Shown here one piece after another: positions 44,520 to 58,346 of a stretch of DNA of 64,000 bases. A program made the translations under genes and the position numbers. A model generated the notes under the pieces. It saw nothing but the letters and a program-made list of their open reading frames with translations, ran no database searches and was not told the DNA's origin. Position 1 is the stretch's first letter; each line of letters starts with the position of its first letter. The DNA is taken from assembly GCA_018398815.1 (NCBI GenBank), contig CM031595.1, positions 42,570,995 through 42,634,994 of the forward strand, read 5' to 3'. Source of the DNA: Conus ventricosus (Eukaryota; Mollusca; Gastropoda; Neogastropoda; Conidae).

Positions 44520-45604
44520 GTGTGTTTAGGCAGGACAGACAAACTATGTTGTTCGTCTCACTTTAAGAAGACTGAACAGGTTGAAATGAGTTGTGTCCAT
44601 TTTGTAATTTGTTTGTTCCTTTGTTTGGTGGCTCGGTGATTCTATATTTTTGTTTTACTTTTGTATATAGCTATGAATGCACATTATTTGTGTGTGGATC
44701 TTGACCATGTAACTCACATAGGAATAAATTGATAATCTTTTCAGGTCCCCTGATGAATGGCCAACACGTCAGATACATGCAGAATTAGTCCAGCTAGAGC
44801 TGTGAAGTTTGTAACCACACTGTTGATCTGACCCCAGGTCCAGCACAGCCTGTTCAGTTTCATGTTCCGATTGAAACATGGTCGCTTGCATTTGTGCATA
44901 GCACACTTCTGAGATTATTTGAGGTTATAAGAAAAGGGAAAAAAAAACACTGGTGTATGCATTTATCAATGAATTTTTGTTGACAAGTGTTCTTGTGTTG
45001 AAAGATTTTATGTAAATGTGAATGATCTTGTTTTGTGGAATGAGTCAGCTCTGGATGATCATGTTTAGTGGAATTAAAAGTATTGAAATGTGCACAGTGT
45101 GCTTCTTGCTAGTGGGTTTGTGAGATGAGTACACTACCTCTTTTAATGAAATCAGCTCAGAATTAGTTTTGAAAGGGAAGACAACTAACTGTAGTCTTCC
45201 TGCAACAGTCAAACTGTGAACAAGCAGAAAAGCGCATTGTTAATTTGTCTGTTGGTAACTGTCTCAGTCAGTAGATCCAGTCTGGCATTCTCATCATATC
45301 AATTTGGTCATTGCTTTGCTAGATGTGACACATCCCACAACAGTCTGTGCAGTTCAAGGTCAATATTTGTGCAATTTAATCTTGTTCAGCACATCTTCCA
45401 CATGGATTTTGTTAACTAACCTCATACTTCCAAGTATGTCCAACAATCTTTTAACACTGTGATCAGAATATCAACTTTTCATCCATATTCTTCATTAGGC
45501 TTTTACACGCTGATCTTCTCTGTGGTAATCCTCTCACACTCACTGGTTCTGGCTTCCTGTTCAGTCACGGCCTCATTCAACCTGTCTCAGTCCCATTACT
45601 AGGC
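43741..45604. other. Intergenic sequence with a 39-base G run
   Basis: AT-rich with no recognised gene. A G homopolymer lies at about 44,480-44,518. CTGATGA at 44,750-44,756 followed by GGCC and ACGTCAGATAC resembles a truncated hammerhead motif. An open frame at 45,216-45,419 has no domain. Confidence 0.5.
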
Positions 45605-46280
45605 AACCCATCAGTGGAGACACTGTACCGTTTCAGATCACTTTGGTGGTGCTCATTGATGCCTGCTCTGATCAATCACACCTACTAAACCCCCTACTCA
45701 TGACAATAATTGTTAAATCATGGAGCAAGCGTGAGTGAGCGTTCACTTATGGAAGGCGCCACCATGTCTGTCCAACAACAGCCGCTATGAAACTGCCGAT
45801 ATCAAAGATCATGCCACAAACTCACCTAAGGTATACAAAGAGAAGAAATGGAAACCAAGGTCACCATTAGAACAGGGCACAAAGAGTCACAGGATTTCAG
45901 ACTTTTTAAATCCTGATGAAGATGAGAATAATGCAAATGATGCTATGGACTTCCATCTTGGCCAGAGACTACATGAAGGACTGTTCTCTACCATGCCTAC
46001 TTTCATAGCATATATTATATCTGGCGTCAACCAGGCCTGAGAAATACAGACACTTGCAGGACTGGTCAGCAAATCTGAGCAACACTCTCAGAGATGCATC
46101 CATTAAGTGGATGAAACACAACTATGTAGTTCTAGTCTTCCCATTTCAGCCCACACTAATTTCAAGACTAGGTAGGAACTGGTCTGGGTTGAAAAGCCCA
46201 CAAAAGAATGCCTCTTATGGGAATTGAACCCACAACCGCCAGCTCACAATCCATGACGTTAACCACCAGACCATGGCAAT
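45605..46280 (-). mobile_element. tRNA-headed SINE, old full-length copy
   Basis: Corresponds along most of its length to the SINE at 46,456-47,293 in opposite orientation, but more diverged. The tRNA-like head is at the right (GGGAATTGAACCC at about 46,210 is the B-box complement). Middle landmarks AATGGAT/ATCCATT and CCAGGCCTGAGA-type sequence are present. It lacks a clear A tail at the left end. Confidence 0.8.
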
Positions 46281-46455
46281 TGGTTTCTATTGGGTTTTGA
46301 ATACTTTTTTTTCCATGCAAGGTTGCCTTTGTAAGTGGGAAAATTTTTCTTTTTCTTACCTATTTGTCCAAACAATTATGTTATCCTTATGCCCTACAAA
46401 TGTGGATATCCCTTGTCAAAAAAGAAGCTTTAAAAGAAAAGAAAAAAGCAGTCAA

Positions 46456-47293
46456 CCAGCCGCCATGGCGAAGTGGTTAGCGTCGCGGACTCCCGGCTGG
46501 TAGGTCATGGGTTCGAATCCCATTAGTCGTGTGGGTTTTTCTGCCCCGACCGGCTCCTACCCAGAGTTGAGTTTGCTGCGGACTCAGTTGGGAAGACTGG
46601 GACCACACAGTCGAGTTTCATACACTTAATGGATGCGTTTCTGAGAGTGTTGCTCAAATTTCCTGACCAACACTGCAGGTGCCTGTATCTCTCGGGCCTG
46701 GTTGACGCCGGGATATATTATGAAAGGAAGCGTAGAGCACAGCCCTGTCATGTAGTCTCAGACCGAAATGGAAATCCATAGCATCATCTTAATCATCCTC
46801 ATCGATCAGCATAAAAAAATGTCTCAAGTTCTGTGGCCCTTCATGCCCTGCTCTCATGGTGACCTCAGTTTCGATGTCCTCTCCACGTCTGTGGCCTTGG
46901 TTTGGTTCAGTCGGGGTCACCGGTATCGGCGAGTCCATGGTGGGCTGTCGTTGGACGGACGTGGTGGCGGCCTCCGGAGGGAGAGTTCACTCACACCGGC
47001 TCCGCGACTAAGCAATTATTGTCGTCAGTAGGGGGCTTAGTAGGTGGTGTCCTGCGTATGTTAGATCAGAACAGGCGCCACTGAACACCACCGAAGTGAC
47101 TCGGCAGCAGTGCAGTGTCTCCTCCGGTGGGTTGCCTCTTCACGACTTGACACCGACTGGTCCTGTGGATTGCCGGTGCCGGGGCTGCGGTGGGACCTGC
47201 TGGGCTGTGGCTGTGGACGGGGTGTCGGAACGAGCGGCGTGGGTGCACTGCCTCTGAGGGGGTGCAGAGGTTGGGACAGCAAAAAAAAGAAAA
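46456..47293 (+). mobile_element. tRNA-headed SINE, full-length copy with target duplication
   Basis: Flanked by AAAAAAGCAGTCAA at 46,442-46,455 and 47,294-47,307. The head has TGGCGAAGTGGTTAGCG as A box and GGTTCGAATCC (46,510-46,520) as B box for RNA polymerase III. An A-rich tail closes it. At 838 bases it is long for a SINE. A small open frame within it is incidental. Confidence 0.93.
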
Positions 47294-47307
47294 AAAAAAG
47301 CAGTCAA

Positions 47308-50300
47308 GAGAGGCGGAGGGGAATAACTGTCAACCACAATATGCCCTCAAGTGTCATATTTTCCTTGAGTGACCACGTCGCATCTGTTTGGGAACTATTT
47401 ATTATCTGCACCTTTCCCAACTTGAAAGGAGGAGAATGGTGTCTCAGTGTTTCGACTGTTATTTCTAAACGTTTACTTCAGTAAACAAATTCATTTTTAT
47501 CATTCTTACTCGTATCTATCAGATCAGTTGAAATGAACATTGCCTAAAACTTTCCACAGGCAGTTTGGGATTTCCATTTGGCGGCTCTGACAGTGTCAAT
47601 GACAGCAGTGTTCCATCAGCATGCAGTGCTAGGGGAGAGAGCCCTAAATTCATAAGCCTGCATTTCGCCCATTGGGGGTAAGGTTTATGGTCAAAGGAGT
47701 AAGCCTTCCTGATGATTGACTGAATTCAGGAACTGATTTTCATGGGTTTAATGTCAGCATTCCTCAAGCTAAGCAACAAGTGGATCTGCGAGGACCCAGG
47801 GCTGTTCGCTTAAAGTCAGTCTTGAGTGGTCTAACTGGACAGTTGACTAGCTTTCTTTCATTCGTTTGGAATAAGGTGAGGACAATGAAGGTGCCAAAGG
47901 GGGCAAGGTCGGCATTGAGGGCTGCTGACTGGATCTGCAGTTCGTGGCTAGGAAAATATAGGCCTTTGAAAAAAGTGACAGAACTGTCCTAGTATCAATC
48001 ATGAAACCCATGGGATAGCATGAGTTTTGCAAGAGTCATGGGAAGACAGCTGCAAAGGCTCAAATTCTGAGAACGTATCAAAGAGTTTCAAATTCATCAG
48101 AAGACCGATACTCCAAGACAAGGGGGGTGGGGGGGGGGGGGGGTCCATTTGGAAGATCTGTAAGGTAAGTTGGAAATCAACTCATTCAGGAAAGGATAGT
48201 CCACATCGAGTCTTACCCACTGAATGAAAGTTTTGGAAATTTGCTGAGCTGTGCTGACAATCCTTTTCTATAAAAAAAAACTTGCAAAAAGCGTGCAATA
48301 TCCTCAACTTCAGGTTTTATGCCGATTCACAGCACCATCAAATGGAGACCTTTCACCTATTGTTAGACTCTGTGTTGAGGTCCTTTGTCCAGCTATGAAT
48401 GTTTTGCCCTGTAAGGTTTGAATGCCCTATTTTGGGTAAAGTATCTCTGCACAAGAGAATTGCATGGAGAGATGGGTCCTGATGCCACTTCCTTAAACAA
48501 GGTTGAATCAACAGATCCTCTCTTGCTATAACACAAGGAGTTGCTGCCCCAAAAATTACACAGGTTGTTGGTCCAGGGTTTTGATCACTTCAGGGGAAGC
48601 AAACAAGATGACTTTGCCATTCACTCTGGGTATTAAGTTCAGAAGCGGATATCTAGTTCAGAACCACAGGAATCGGTGGAGAGGGTGGGAACACGGCAGC
48701 ATTCTGTCACACATGATGGGCAAAGTTTCCACATCAAAGGCCTCGTATCAAAAACTATAGAGACATGAACTGGAAGCTGGTTGTTCCACCTCACATCCAA
48801 CAAGTCCTTATGAGGAATAACAAGACATACGCATTGGCCTTGAACACTGCCTTGTTGAGAGACTGCTCAGCAGGACAAACCTAACTGCACCTGAAAAGCG
48901 AGTCCACAAAAAGGGATTTAAATTCCGTGGAATGTGACTACCACGAGGAAGAATCTAAAGGGAGCCGCAGGAGTCGTAAAGGGAGGTATCTGAGCAGATG
49001 GAGACACACTTTCGCCTCAGGATCCGACCATGTTGAAATCTGCCATCACCTCTAGACCTTTCATCCTGAGTCTTTCCTACTCCACTGAGAAAACCCATTC
49101 GTCCAAATGAGGTTCTCCTAGTCGTGAAAGAAGTTGGAGAGACTCGACCACAAAATCGTCTCCGCTGTCTTCAATGGGTCACTGCAAGCGCATCTCCTGC
49201 AGCTGGACCAAAAACATGCTCTGGACAAAAAAACCCTTGGTTTGAAACAAGCGGGGAAGGAGCTGCCAAGAAAGGGTCAAGGGTAGGGACTGGTGGCTTT
49301 CTGTCTGCAAGAAAGATTTGACCTAGATTGAAGAAGCCCCGCTCTTATCTTGTCTGAACCCTTGAGCAGGGCATCCCCAAAATGGGAAGGATCATGCACA
49401 GAGGCCTGCTATAACTTGGCCTTGAAGTCGTTGGACCGACTTGATCACTCCAAAATCATGTACCTTTTAACCAAAAGGGAATGTACCAAAGCCTGTAAAG
49501 AAGACATAAGCCTAATAAGTTGCTGTCGCACCATCTGCCAGTTGATAGGTGTTTTGCAAGGTCTCCTTAGAAATAATTCCACTGGTTAAGGTACAGAGGA
49601 GAGAGAGATGTCAATTCCAGAAAAAGATGAGGTTGACTCCTGGTCTGCCCAGGAATGACATTGGTTTAAAGCAAATGTCCCATTAGCCGTTCTGTTTCAG
49701 GGCAGACTGCATGAAGATTTGAAAACTCTTGAAGGCATCGCGTGGATCAAAAAGCGCTTGGTTAAATGCCTCCGACTGCAAGATTTTATGAGAAGCCAGA
49801 GTACAAGGAATGGACTCCTCCATACTGCTTTCCTCAAAAAGATAGACTTAACCTGGGGCTCTCATGAGAGAGGAACTCAAGCAAGGTCAGAAGGCAGAAG
49901 CGAATCTTGAATGACTGACAATGTGTTCGAAATTGCACAGCATGCAAGTGAACCATCAGAAGAGGGGGGTTAAAACCGGATGTAATAAATATAATAAAAT
50001 CTGTCTTTTGTTGTTCCTGATACAAATCCACCGTGTTCGTCTAGTTTTCTCCAAATGTGGTACGATGATCCATCTGCATACTGGATAGATCAAATACAAA
50101 TCAATTTTGCGCTCCAATTAGCTGCGTTTTAATGCGATCAGACGACGGAGCGAAGCAATGCCTGAATTTGAAGCCAGTCAAACACACCTCGCTGTCGATG
50201 TTCATATAGATTAAAAACACTTTCCTTACCGCTTGCCAGAACAGTGCAGTTGGAAGAGCGTTAGACTAACGTTCTAAAGGTTCAGTCTCTGGTTCCAACA

Positions 50301-51884
50301 GTTTTTTGTTTCCTTTTCTTTCTTGAAGGGATTCAAAGTGGCCTAGCGAAGAAGATGGAAAGAGAGAAGACGGGATAAGTGGGAAGGGGGATGGGGAAAG
50401 ACAGCAAAGGGGGAGGAGATAGGACAGCTGGTCTGCAGATCAACGTAGATACTGATATCTCATGCAACTTGGATTGAAAGTGTTGGTAGCCGATGGTGCC
50501 GGGAAGAACAAGATGCTGACAAAATGGAGGTCATACACAATGAAAGGTTGCAGATAGTGCAGTTGGAGGAAAGAAGATTCAGAAGTCTCTGCATGTTTGT
50601 GTAAAAATAATGCCCATAGTTTGAGAAAGACATATGAACATTAGAAACAATCTGAAGATGGTAGAGAGAATGAATTCTGGAGCAACTGAAAAGGCGCGAA
50701 TCCTTGCCAAAGCAAATGAAGGAGTTTAAAAGATAACACCTTACAAACAGTAGTGATGTATTTACCCAAGGGGAATCAGGCAGTGATGAAGGATATTGAG
50801 GCCGTACTGCAGTTGAAAATTCTCTCTTGTCACTCATTCTTTTTGCTCAAGCTTCCTTACTGGCAGACTCCACACCAAGTAGGACCAAGGCACTTGTTTG
50901 GAGAGGTAAGAACGAAAGAAAAAAAAAACATATGCTCAGCTCGTCAGATAGAAACACTGAAGATATGACAGCTTAGTAAAAATATGGGAACATCAAAGAT
51001 TCGATACCATGTCACACTTTTCCCATGATGTACACTAGCAAACAGATACAATAGCAATAATATCACAGATGTCCTGACCAGCGTTAAAAAAAACCTTTTC
51101 CAGGTGGACAGTCGTGAAGGTTTGTGCTGCATGCATCGCGCTGTAGGAAGCTGCCACAACTTGGGGATCAGCATACACTCCACTCTCTTTGCCTTCACAA
51201 CACGTGTTCACGTCTGATCAAAAGAAAGAGGCTGTATACGATCATTTGCTTCTTTACACTTTTCCACTTGATTTTAGTCGAAACTGTTATCGATGTGTGC
51301 GTGTGTACCAACAATTAATGTAGATAACAAAAATCTTCCTGCACATCCCCCTTCTCTTCCATTCTCTCGCGACTTGGCGAGACCTACAGCCAGTAAGGTC
51401 TTGACAGCTTGCATCGTATTAAGTGAAACTTCTCCTTGTTGAAAACTGACTTGGGGGAGGGGGAGGGAGGGAGGGGCAGCACAAAGGTCCTTCAAATGCG
51501 AGACCAAGTTTGTGATATCATCATGATGAACATTTATGATGAATGTAGAATGACTTATTCAAACGTGCTACCCGGCTATCATGTATCAAGTCGACCTCCC
51601 AAACCGTACCATAAACCGGTGAATGCCCTTCTTTCCCGCCAAAGCAGTCCCACCTGGAAATCTGCATCAGTACCAGGCAGAGCAACAGACAATTTTCAAA
51701 GAAAAAAACCGTGCAAATGAATACTAATACATCATTTACAACACCCCTTTAATATATTAAAGAAAGATGATTGATCCATGTCCACTGTATTCACTTTGTT
51801 TTGGCTCCATCTTGTATACCCCTCTTAAAAAATAACTCACTCATTAGAAATTTCAAATTTTACTTGCACGAGTTCCGTTTGATG
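47308..51884. other. Gene-poor stretch, possibly an old eroded element
   Basis: Less AT-rich than the introns, with many short frames at 47,780-49,910 on the plus strand, but I recognise no domain. A G-rich run lies at 48,121-48,144. A tRNA-like segment is listed separately. GA-rich sequence occupies 50,340-50,430. Confidence 0.4.
50238..50305 (+). repeat. tRNA-like segment (SINE head or tRNA relic)
   Basis: CAGTTGGAAGAGCGTTAGAC resembles a tRNA D arm and A box. A five-base stem TTAGA/TCTAA closes a seven-base loop with AAC, and GGTTCCAAC resembles a B box. The acceptor stem does not pair well, so a functional tRNA is unlikely. Confidence 0.4.
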
Positions 51885-52114
51885 CTAGAACTCGGCCACC
51901 GTTGTCGTCCTGGAGGAGGAACCAGAGTTACTATAAAGTTGGCAACTGGGGACCTGCTGAGGTGAGTCACACACAGAAATGAAAGGATTGAACACAGTTC
52001 CAAGGGAGCAGCGTTGCCGGTAGGTGATGGTGTTGGCACACTGAAGGAAACGGGTGCAGTCTGTAGGATCGGGGTAGATGCCATCACTCTTTTGATGGCA
52101 GAAATGGCGCACGT
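51885..52114 (-). CDS. Chitin-binding domain exon with stop codon
   Basis: The acceptor CTGTTCCAG precedes 52,114. HFCHQKSDGIYPDPTDCTRF, then C residues at FLQC, QRC, VCDS and PSC give the six-cysteine CBM14 pattern with the DGxYPxPxxC core. The frame runs on through a serine/arginine/threonine tail (SSSRTTTVAEF) to TAG at 51,885-51,887, so I take it as the last coding exon. It starts in phase 1, like the other exons. Confidence 0.88.
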
Positions 52115-55100
52115 CTGGAACAGGATTTTGCATATATGAACAAAATTCTCGTGGCCATCTTACACTTCTATCATCGAATCGTTATTGCTAAATTTGAACT
52201 TGCATACATGGCCTTTCATTCACGTTTTAATACAAGCGCACATCGCCATATGCCAAGGCCAGCTTCTGCATCTCTATCCCACACTCTCCAGCAGTATTCA
52301 GGGAGAACCTACCCGTGTGTTTGGTTGGAACCCATTCCCCTAAGGGCAGACTGTGCTCCTACTTGGCAGATCTCTTGTCCCGTTTGTATCCCGCCTGCTT
52401 TTTCTGATGACTGTACTGTCACCAAAGAATTCGCTCCCAGCGATCCTCCCCGAGACCAAGTTTCGCCCAGAAAGGTTCTTGCAATACGGAGATTAAGCGC
52501 CTAGTGTTACTTCCCCCACTCCTATCGGTGACCTTTCTCTGGCCCTCTGCGACGCTTCCTTGGTCTTCAGGATCGGAGTGCCATCATCAAACGGGCATCA
52601 CCAGGTAGGGCAACGAAAGGTGAAAACGACCGGCGATGTCCATTAGGGGTGTGTGGTCTATCTTAACTACGACTGTACATCCTACAGGGAAGCTGCAGTG
52701 TCTTTTGGAAACTGCTTCCTTGTTCTGCTTCAGGTGGCCTTGTAGACCTCAACCGACCTCCATCTGCAAGACTGGTCAATGCTATCAGAGTAACTTAAGA
52801 CTGCCAAACTAGTTTTTAAAAAGGTGAAAATTGACACCTAACATTTTAGCACTGTAAGATTTAACAACTTAAGACTGCCAACTGAATTAGTTTTTAAAAA
52901 AAAAGAAAAAAGGTGAAAATTGACGCCTAACATTTTAGCACTTGTATCTAAATATTTCCATTACTTGTATCTAAATCATTTCCATAACCAGTCTGACGTT
53001 TCAATGGTATTTTACACTCGATATTTCGGTAAAGATCTATAATGTTGTTTTTATAAAGTCGCACAGAAAAAAAAAAAACCACATCGTTGAAGTATAGTAG
53101 TCTCGTAGTGTAATTTGCGCTTCCTTTATCAAAGAGTGCACACGTCTCTCAGAGTATCATGGTACAATCTGGTTGTTTGCTCTCTATAATCATTATGTAG
53201 TAACTAAGATATTTTCCCCAAACCTTCATAGGAATGGATCCCTCAACTGCTGCCGTGGTACATTCACTTAAGTTCAGTGCACACCGCGCTCTGGCTGTGT
53301 TTTTTCCCACTTGCACCAAAGCAGTATATGTACATATCTATGTGTTTTTAGATTAACGCCCATCCCCACCCCCACCCCAGCCCCTCAAAGACAAAAGGTT
53401 TGAGATAAGGGTTAACATAATTATTTTGTAATTATCAAATAGCTACTGCATAAAGTAATATTCCTACTAAAAGTTGATCTACGAAATACTTACCTGTCCT
53501 TACTGCCCGATAGATTGTTCTTTACATGCATGTCATATCCGTTTACGTGCTAAATTATCAGTTTCTGTACTTTCTCCAGCAAAACCGGGAGGCGGGAGAG
53601 TGTCCCACGTTTTGGCCAAGTATTCGTAAAACTGCTTTTTGAACAGGAAAATTCATTTTTCTCAAACTTGCCTGTCCAAACAATGCCAGAATATCAAAAT
53701 GGGCAGTAGTGAACACGCTCATCTTGAACAAGGGATACAATGAACTCATATGAGAATGTCTATGCACTGTTCCCAGAGCCAGTAATAAAATGTCAACGGA
53801 GCACCGACGGCCTTAAACTTGGGGTTTCTTTCCCCATGCAAAACCATGGAATTGAAGAATTTTCCCCTGCTTTCGCTCAATTAATGTAGCTGAGTATCAT
53901 AGTTAACATCAAAGTAAGCAAATAAGGACCAAGCTTAACAGAATCAATATGGATCAGACAATTGAAACATATGTATACACAGTATCGGGAAATTACGGAG
54001 ACCCAGAAACGTGATAGATGGGGGATGTTGCTGTCTTTGGCAACCAAATGCCCCTTAAGCAAACGTAATACTCATAAGAAGCTCTGCCTAAGCATGCAAT
54101 GCCCCAATGGTAAATGTGATAATCGGGGGGGGGGGGGGGGGGGGGATCTGCTGAATGCGCAACCACAGTGTGCCAAAGCAAATGTGACAATCGGAGGAGA
54201 CGTATTGTTGTCTGATGAACCACAATACCCTCAGGGCAAACAAGGGCTGTCTGGTCTTCTGTGTCTCGGAGAGACAGTATCTCCCACAGGTCGTCTGCGA
54301 CTGCCAGCCTGACGTATACACGCTATGTAGGCGACCGCAACGCTTCACCAGAGGGCACAACTGGCGAAGAGATCTGGAACTTTGTGTGCCCTCATGTGTG
54401 CCTTTATATCCACTTCTGGGGAAGCGGTTTCTGGCAATGCATGTAAAGCTTGACAGATGACATGCTGGATCTAAGAGCTTATAGTCTTGGGTCCAACAGC
54501 TTTTCTCAAGCTACACCACAAATGGGTACGAGACTCCAACTCTGTCCTCATGGTGACATTTCTGAGCCATAACTTTACAGTCAACCTGTTACGCCTTTGA
54601 ACAGCTGGGTCTGGGACTGGGTGATGAAGTGGCCAGCGGAGGCAAGATTAGCGTCAAGGGTCGCTCTTGGGACCTGCAGTTTGGGGCTACAAATAAATGG
54701 CATGTGGAGAGGGTAACTGCACCATCACTGTGCCTCTACGATACAAAACATGTCTTGGGGGTCAGGTTCTCAACAGAACAAACGACGAGAGGTTCAAAGT
54801 CACTCGTAGCCAGATGCCCCCTCTTAGTATCATCTGTCCTAAAGACAGTCTGCGAGTAGTTCTATTAGGAAGGTTTCGTGACTGACGAGGATGGAGAGAC
54901 GGCAGATCTGAGGTCCCAGATGATGTTTGGCCTTCTACCATTTCGAGGTCTTCCAGAAACTGGACAATGTCTTCAATCTCAGTATTATTAGGAGAAATGC
55001 ATGTTTGTGTGCACCATTTGGAAAAGAATTTCCACTTGTTGTCATAGACTTTCTGGATTGGTTCTCTTTATCCAGCAATGATAAATTCCATGCAATAGCA

Positions 55101-57035
55101 AGACGATCGACACACTCCTGGGGCGATCTTCACGAGCGGAAATACATTTCTCTTACGCCTGTTGAAGTGGGCTGATCTGCAAGTTCACAAAAGCGAGGAT
55201 AATGAAGCACACCTGAACAGTTGCCTGTCCCCTCTAATACCATCTCTGTTCCTGATGTGGAAGGCGTTGTTTCTAGTAGGTTAAGCCATTTGTTTTGACA
55301 GGTACGTATGAAAGAAACGTACTATGGTCAAGAGATACAGGCCGAGTGGCTGACTTCTGGGTTGTGGTCACTGGTATGGTGGTGCTTGACTTGACAGCAG
55401 CTGTTGTGGCACTGGATTGGTTGAGGCAGGCTGCACAGTTGGCCCCGCCCTGCAGTCATAAACAAAAAACATCACTGTTTAGTAACTACACGGACCGAAA
55501 TCTTGCCCGTCATTAAAACCCACAGACGTAAAATTTAAACCAAAGAATAGTTTTCTTTTGACCCATGCCCCCATCGCCAACGACTTTCAGTCAAACAAAA
55601 TATCACCGTGACAAAGCATTTCCCTTTGCTGGGTACCTTTTTCCCACCACGAGGTTCCAGCAAGAAAAAAATGCCACCCTATACGGTTTCCCCTAAAAGG
55701 GGTCTATGTTTCCCAAATTAAAGTCGAAAAATGAAGACCCCCCCTTTCCCCCTGTCTCTCTTCCTCTTTCTTCTCTCCTCTCTCCCTCCCCTCTCTCTCC
55801 ATACCAAATAGGGTTTAAGCCATTTGTTTGGACTGGTAAGTATGAGGAAACATACCTTGGTCAGGAGATGGTTCGGTGAACAGGCTGGGGCTGACTCTGG
55901 TTTTTTGGTCATGGTTTGGGAAAGTTGAATTGAAAGCAGTGTTGTGGGCCCCCCCCCTGGATTGGTTTAGGGAGGCGCACAGTTGGAGAACCTGCAGTTC
56001 TGAAACATAAACAACTGATTTCAGTAGCTTTTCGGCACGGACCCAAATCCCGGGCCCGTCCCAAATTTCCCCCCAACGTAAAAAATTTTGCCAAGAACAT
56101 AGCGTAACAAACATGTGTTTAGCAAGTTGACTTGTCTGTTAGCGTTTTAAGCACCCCATACTATTAACGTTTAATGTCAAACCAAAATATCACGTACGAA
56201 GAAATTACCTGATCAGACCATTTTCCACTATTGATGTTCCCCCTAGGTCGCATTACCGGGGGGTACGTGCCGATTTGCAGTAACAGTGAAAATTGAAATC
56301 CCCCTGGAGCCCAGTATGAAATGACTATGTAGTGTTCCCCTTCAGCGTTGCCATTCGGGGAACAGTGCTCAACAAGCACTTACACCACTCTGCTGGTGGC
56401 GTCCCCCTCTCCCATACACTTTTGGAAGTGTGGCGTTTTTACCAAATGGGTGTAACCTCAAATTTAATTAAGTCGATTGATTTCATAGATCAGTAATCGA
56501 TCATATTTGAAAGAAAGAACAAGTACAGTCACCCGGGGCCGCAAATGGATTAGTCTTCAAAAAGGTTAAGTTTTCAGCTGAAGAGGGTCTACAAAATTAA
56601 AAAGGGGAAAAATATATTACTGTGCACTGAAAAAGCTATGATAAAAAACCCCTTTGGGCACCCAACCCCTCCTTTCGCCTTTTTCCCTTTTTTAGTCGTG
56701 AACTGGTTCGTTGCTAGTTAAATACTTCGTTTTAGGCTCTCGACCAATTCATTCTTATTTTTTTTTTTTTCCCGGTGATATGTAATCCTCCCCCGACCGT
56801 GTGATTTTAATTAAGAATTTTTCAACACCTATTGAAGGGTCATGTTTTGCCCGCTTCTGTTGGTTGGCTTTTCTGTCTGTTAGCAACACCACCCTCAAAA
56901 CTACTGAATCGGTTTCGATGAGAATCGGTTTAAAGATGAAATATGGCCCTAGGACAAACCCAACACATCTGGGTGCAGATCCAGAGAGCGGATCCGGGTC
57001 AAAGGGCACATCCTCCAGTATCAACAAAATGGTGC

Positions 57036-57072
<37 letters not shown>

Positions 57073-58225
57073 CTTTAATGACGCTTGGTGGAATTCGAAA
57101 TGTAGCCCAGGAACAAAGCCATCAAATTTTGATAAGGCTTCGTAATATGGATCAAAATCAATGGGCAGATCCGGGATCTGGTCCACCTTGGCGGAAATCT
57201 GCGTTCTCCAGAGCGCCCTTCCGATTCGATTTTTTCGCTCTTATCTGCTGCGCCCTCTCAATGGTTTCACTCAGTCATGCCGCTCCTTCCCGCTTCCCCA
57301 GAGCCCAGGGTTCGACTCGTTGGAGCCCTGACACCGGCAATATAAGGAGACATCGATATCGAGGTCATCATGAGGAATCACTCCACTGCTACAAAGGCAT
57401 GTCGTTGGCATTCAGTGGTGCCCATTCTGATCCAGCATCCAAGTAAATAATTCACAATTAGCCCAAATGGTGTGGCTTATCAATGACATCTAGCTGAAAC
57501 TAGATCCAAAATTCTCGCATGATATCCCCCATGAAAAATACAAGATCACTAGGACAAAGGTTTTTCCCCCTTGTGGTCATAAGAACCTAAAGAGCCGCAG
57601 GCCTAACATGACAAAACTGTACAAAGCTAAGTTCCGAACTACCGATTGCTCAGTCGCGGTGCCAGCATACGTATTCGTCCCTCTCTGGATAGTGTTTCTA
57701 CATCCATCCAACGACAGTCCCCACACAAATTTGGACACGGATAATTTTCACATGAACTAACCTATCCGTGAACGTGGGCAGGAAACAAAAACGGATGTCT
57801 CTACCAGAGCAGGGCATGGGAACCACAGAATCGGAGCACCTGCTTAACGTGACCGAGGAGGTGGTTAGGGCGATTGTTGTCATTGGAATATGAGATCGAA
57901 TTTTGCATTTGTACTTTGAACTAATTTTGAATACCACAGTGAAAGATATAATGGTGACAATGGAAGAGACAATGGAAGTAGTGGTACAAAGTATTGGGAC
58001 CGTTAAGTTATATACAAACGTTCTCAAATTCTTCTTTCCTATGCGCATGAGATGAAACTTTGCAGATGTTGCATATCTGAAAAAAATGTTTAAAAAGCTT
58101 TGTTTTTGTTTTTTCATGTGCGACTTTCAAAAATAAATTGATTTAACGAAAAAAAAGCTATACACCGATAATTTACGGAGATACTGTCATCCCACCCATT
58201 TTCAGTTCTAATCCGACTCCTCACA

Positions 58226-58280
<55 letters not shown>

Positions 58281-58282
58281 CT

Positions 58283-58346
<64 letters not shown>

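Noticed and set aside
46456..46530. tRNA gene
   Set aside because: A and B boxes are present, but the segment is the head of an 838-bp SINE with target duplications; the acceptor stem does not form.
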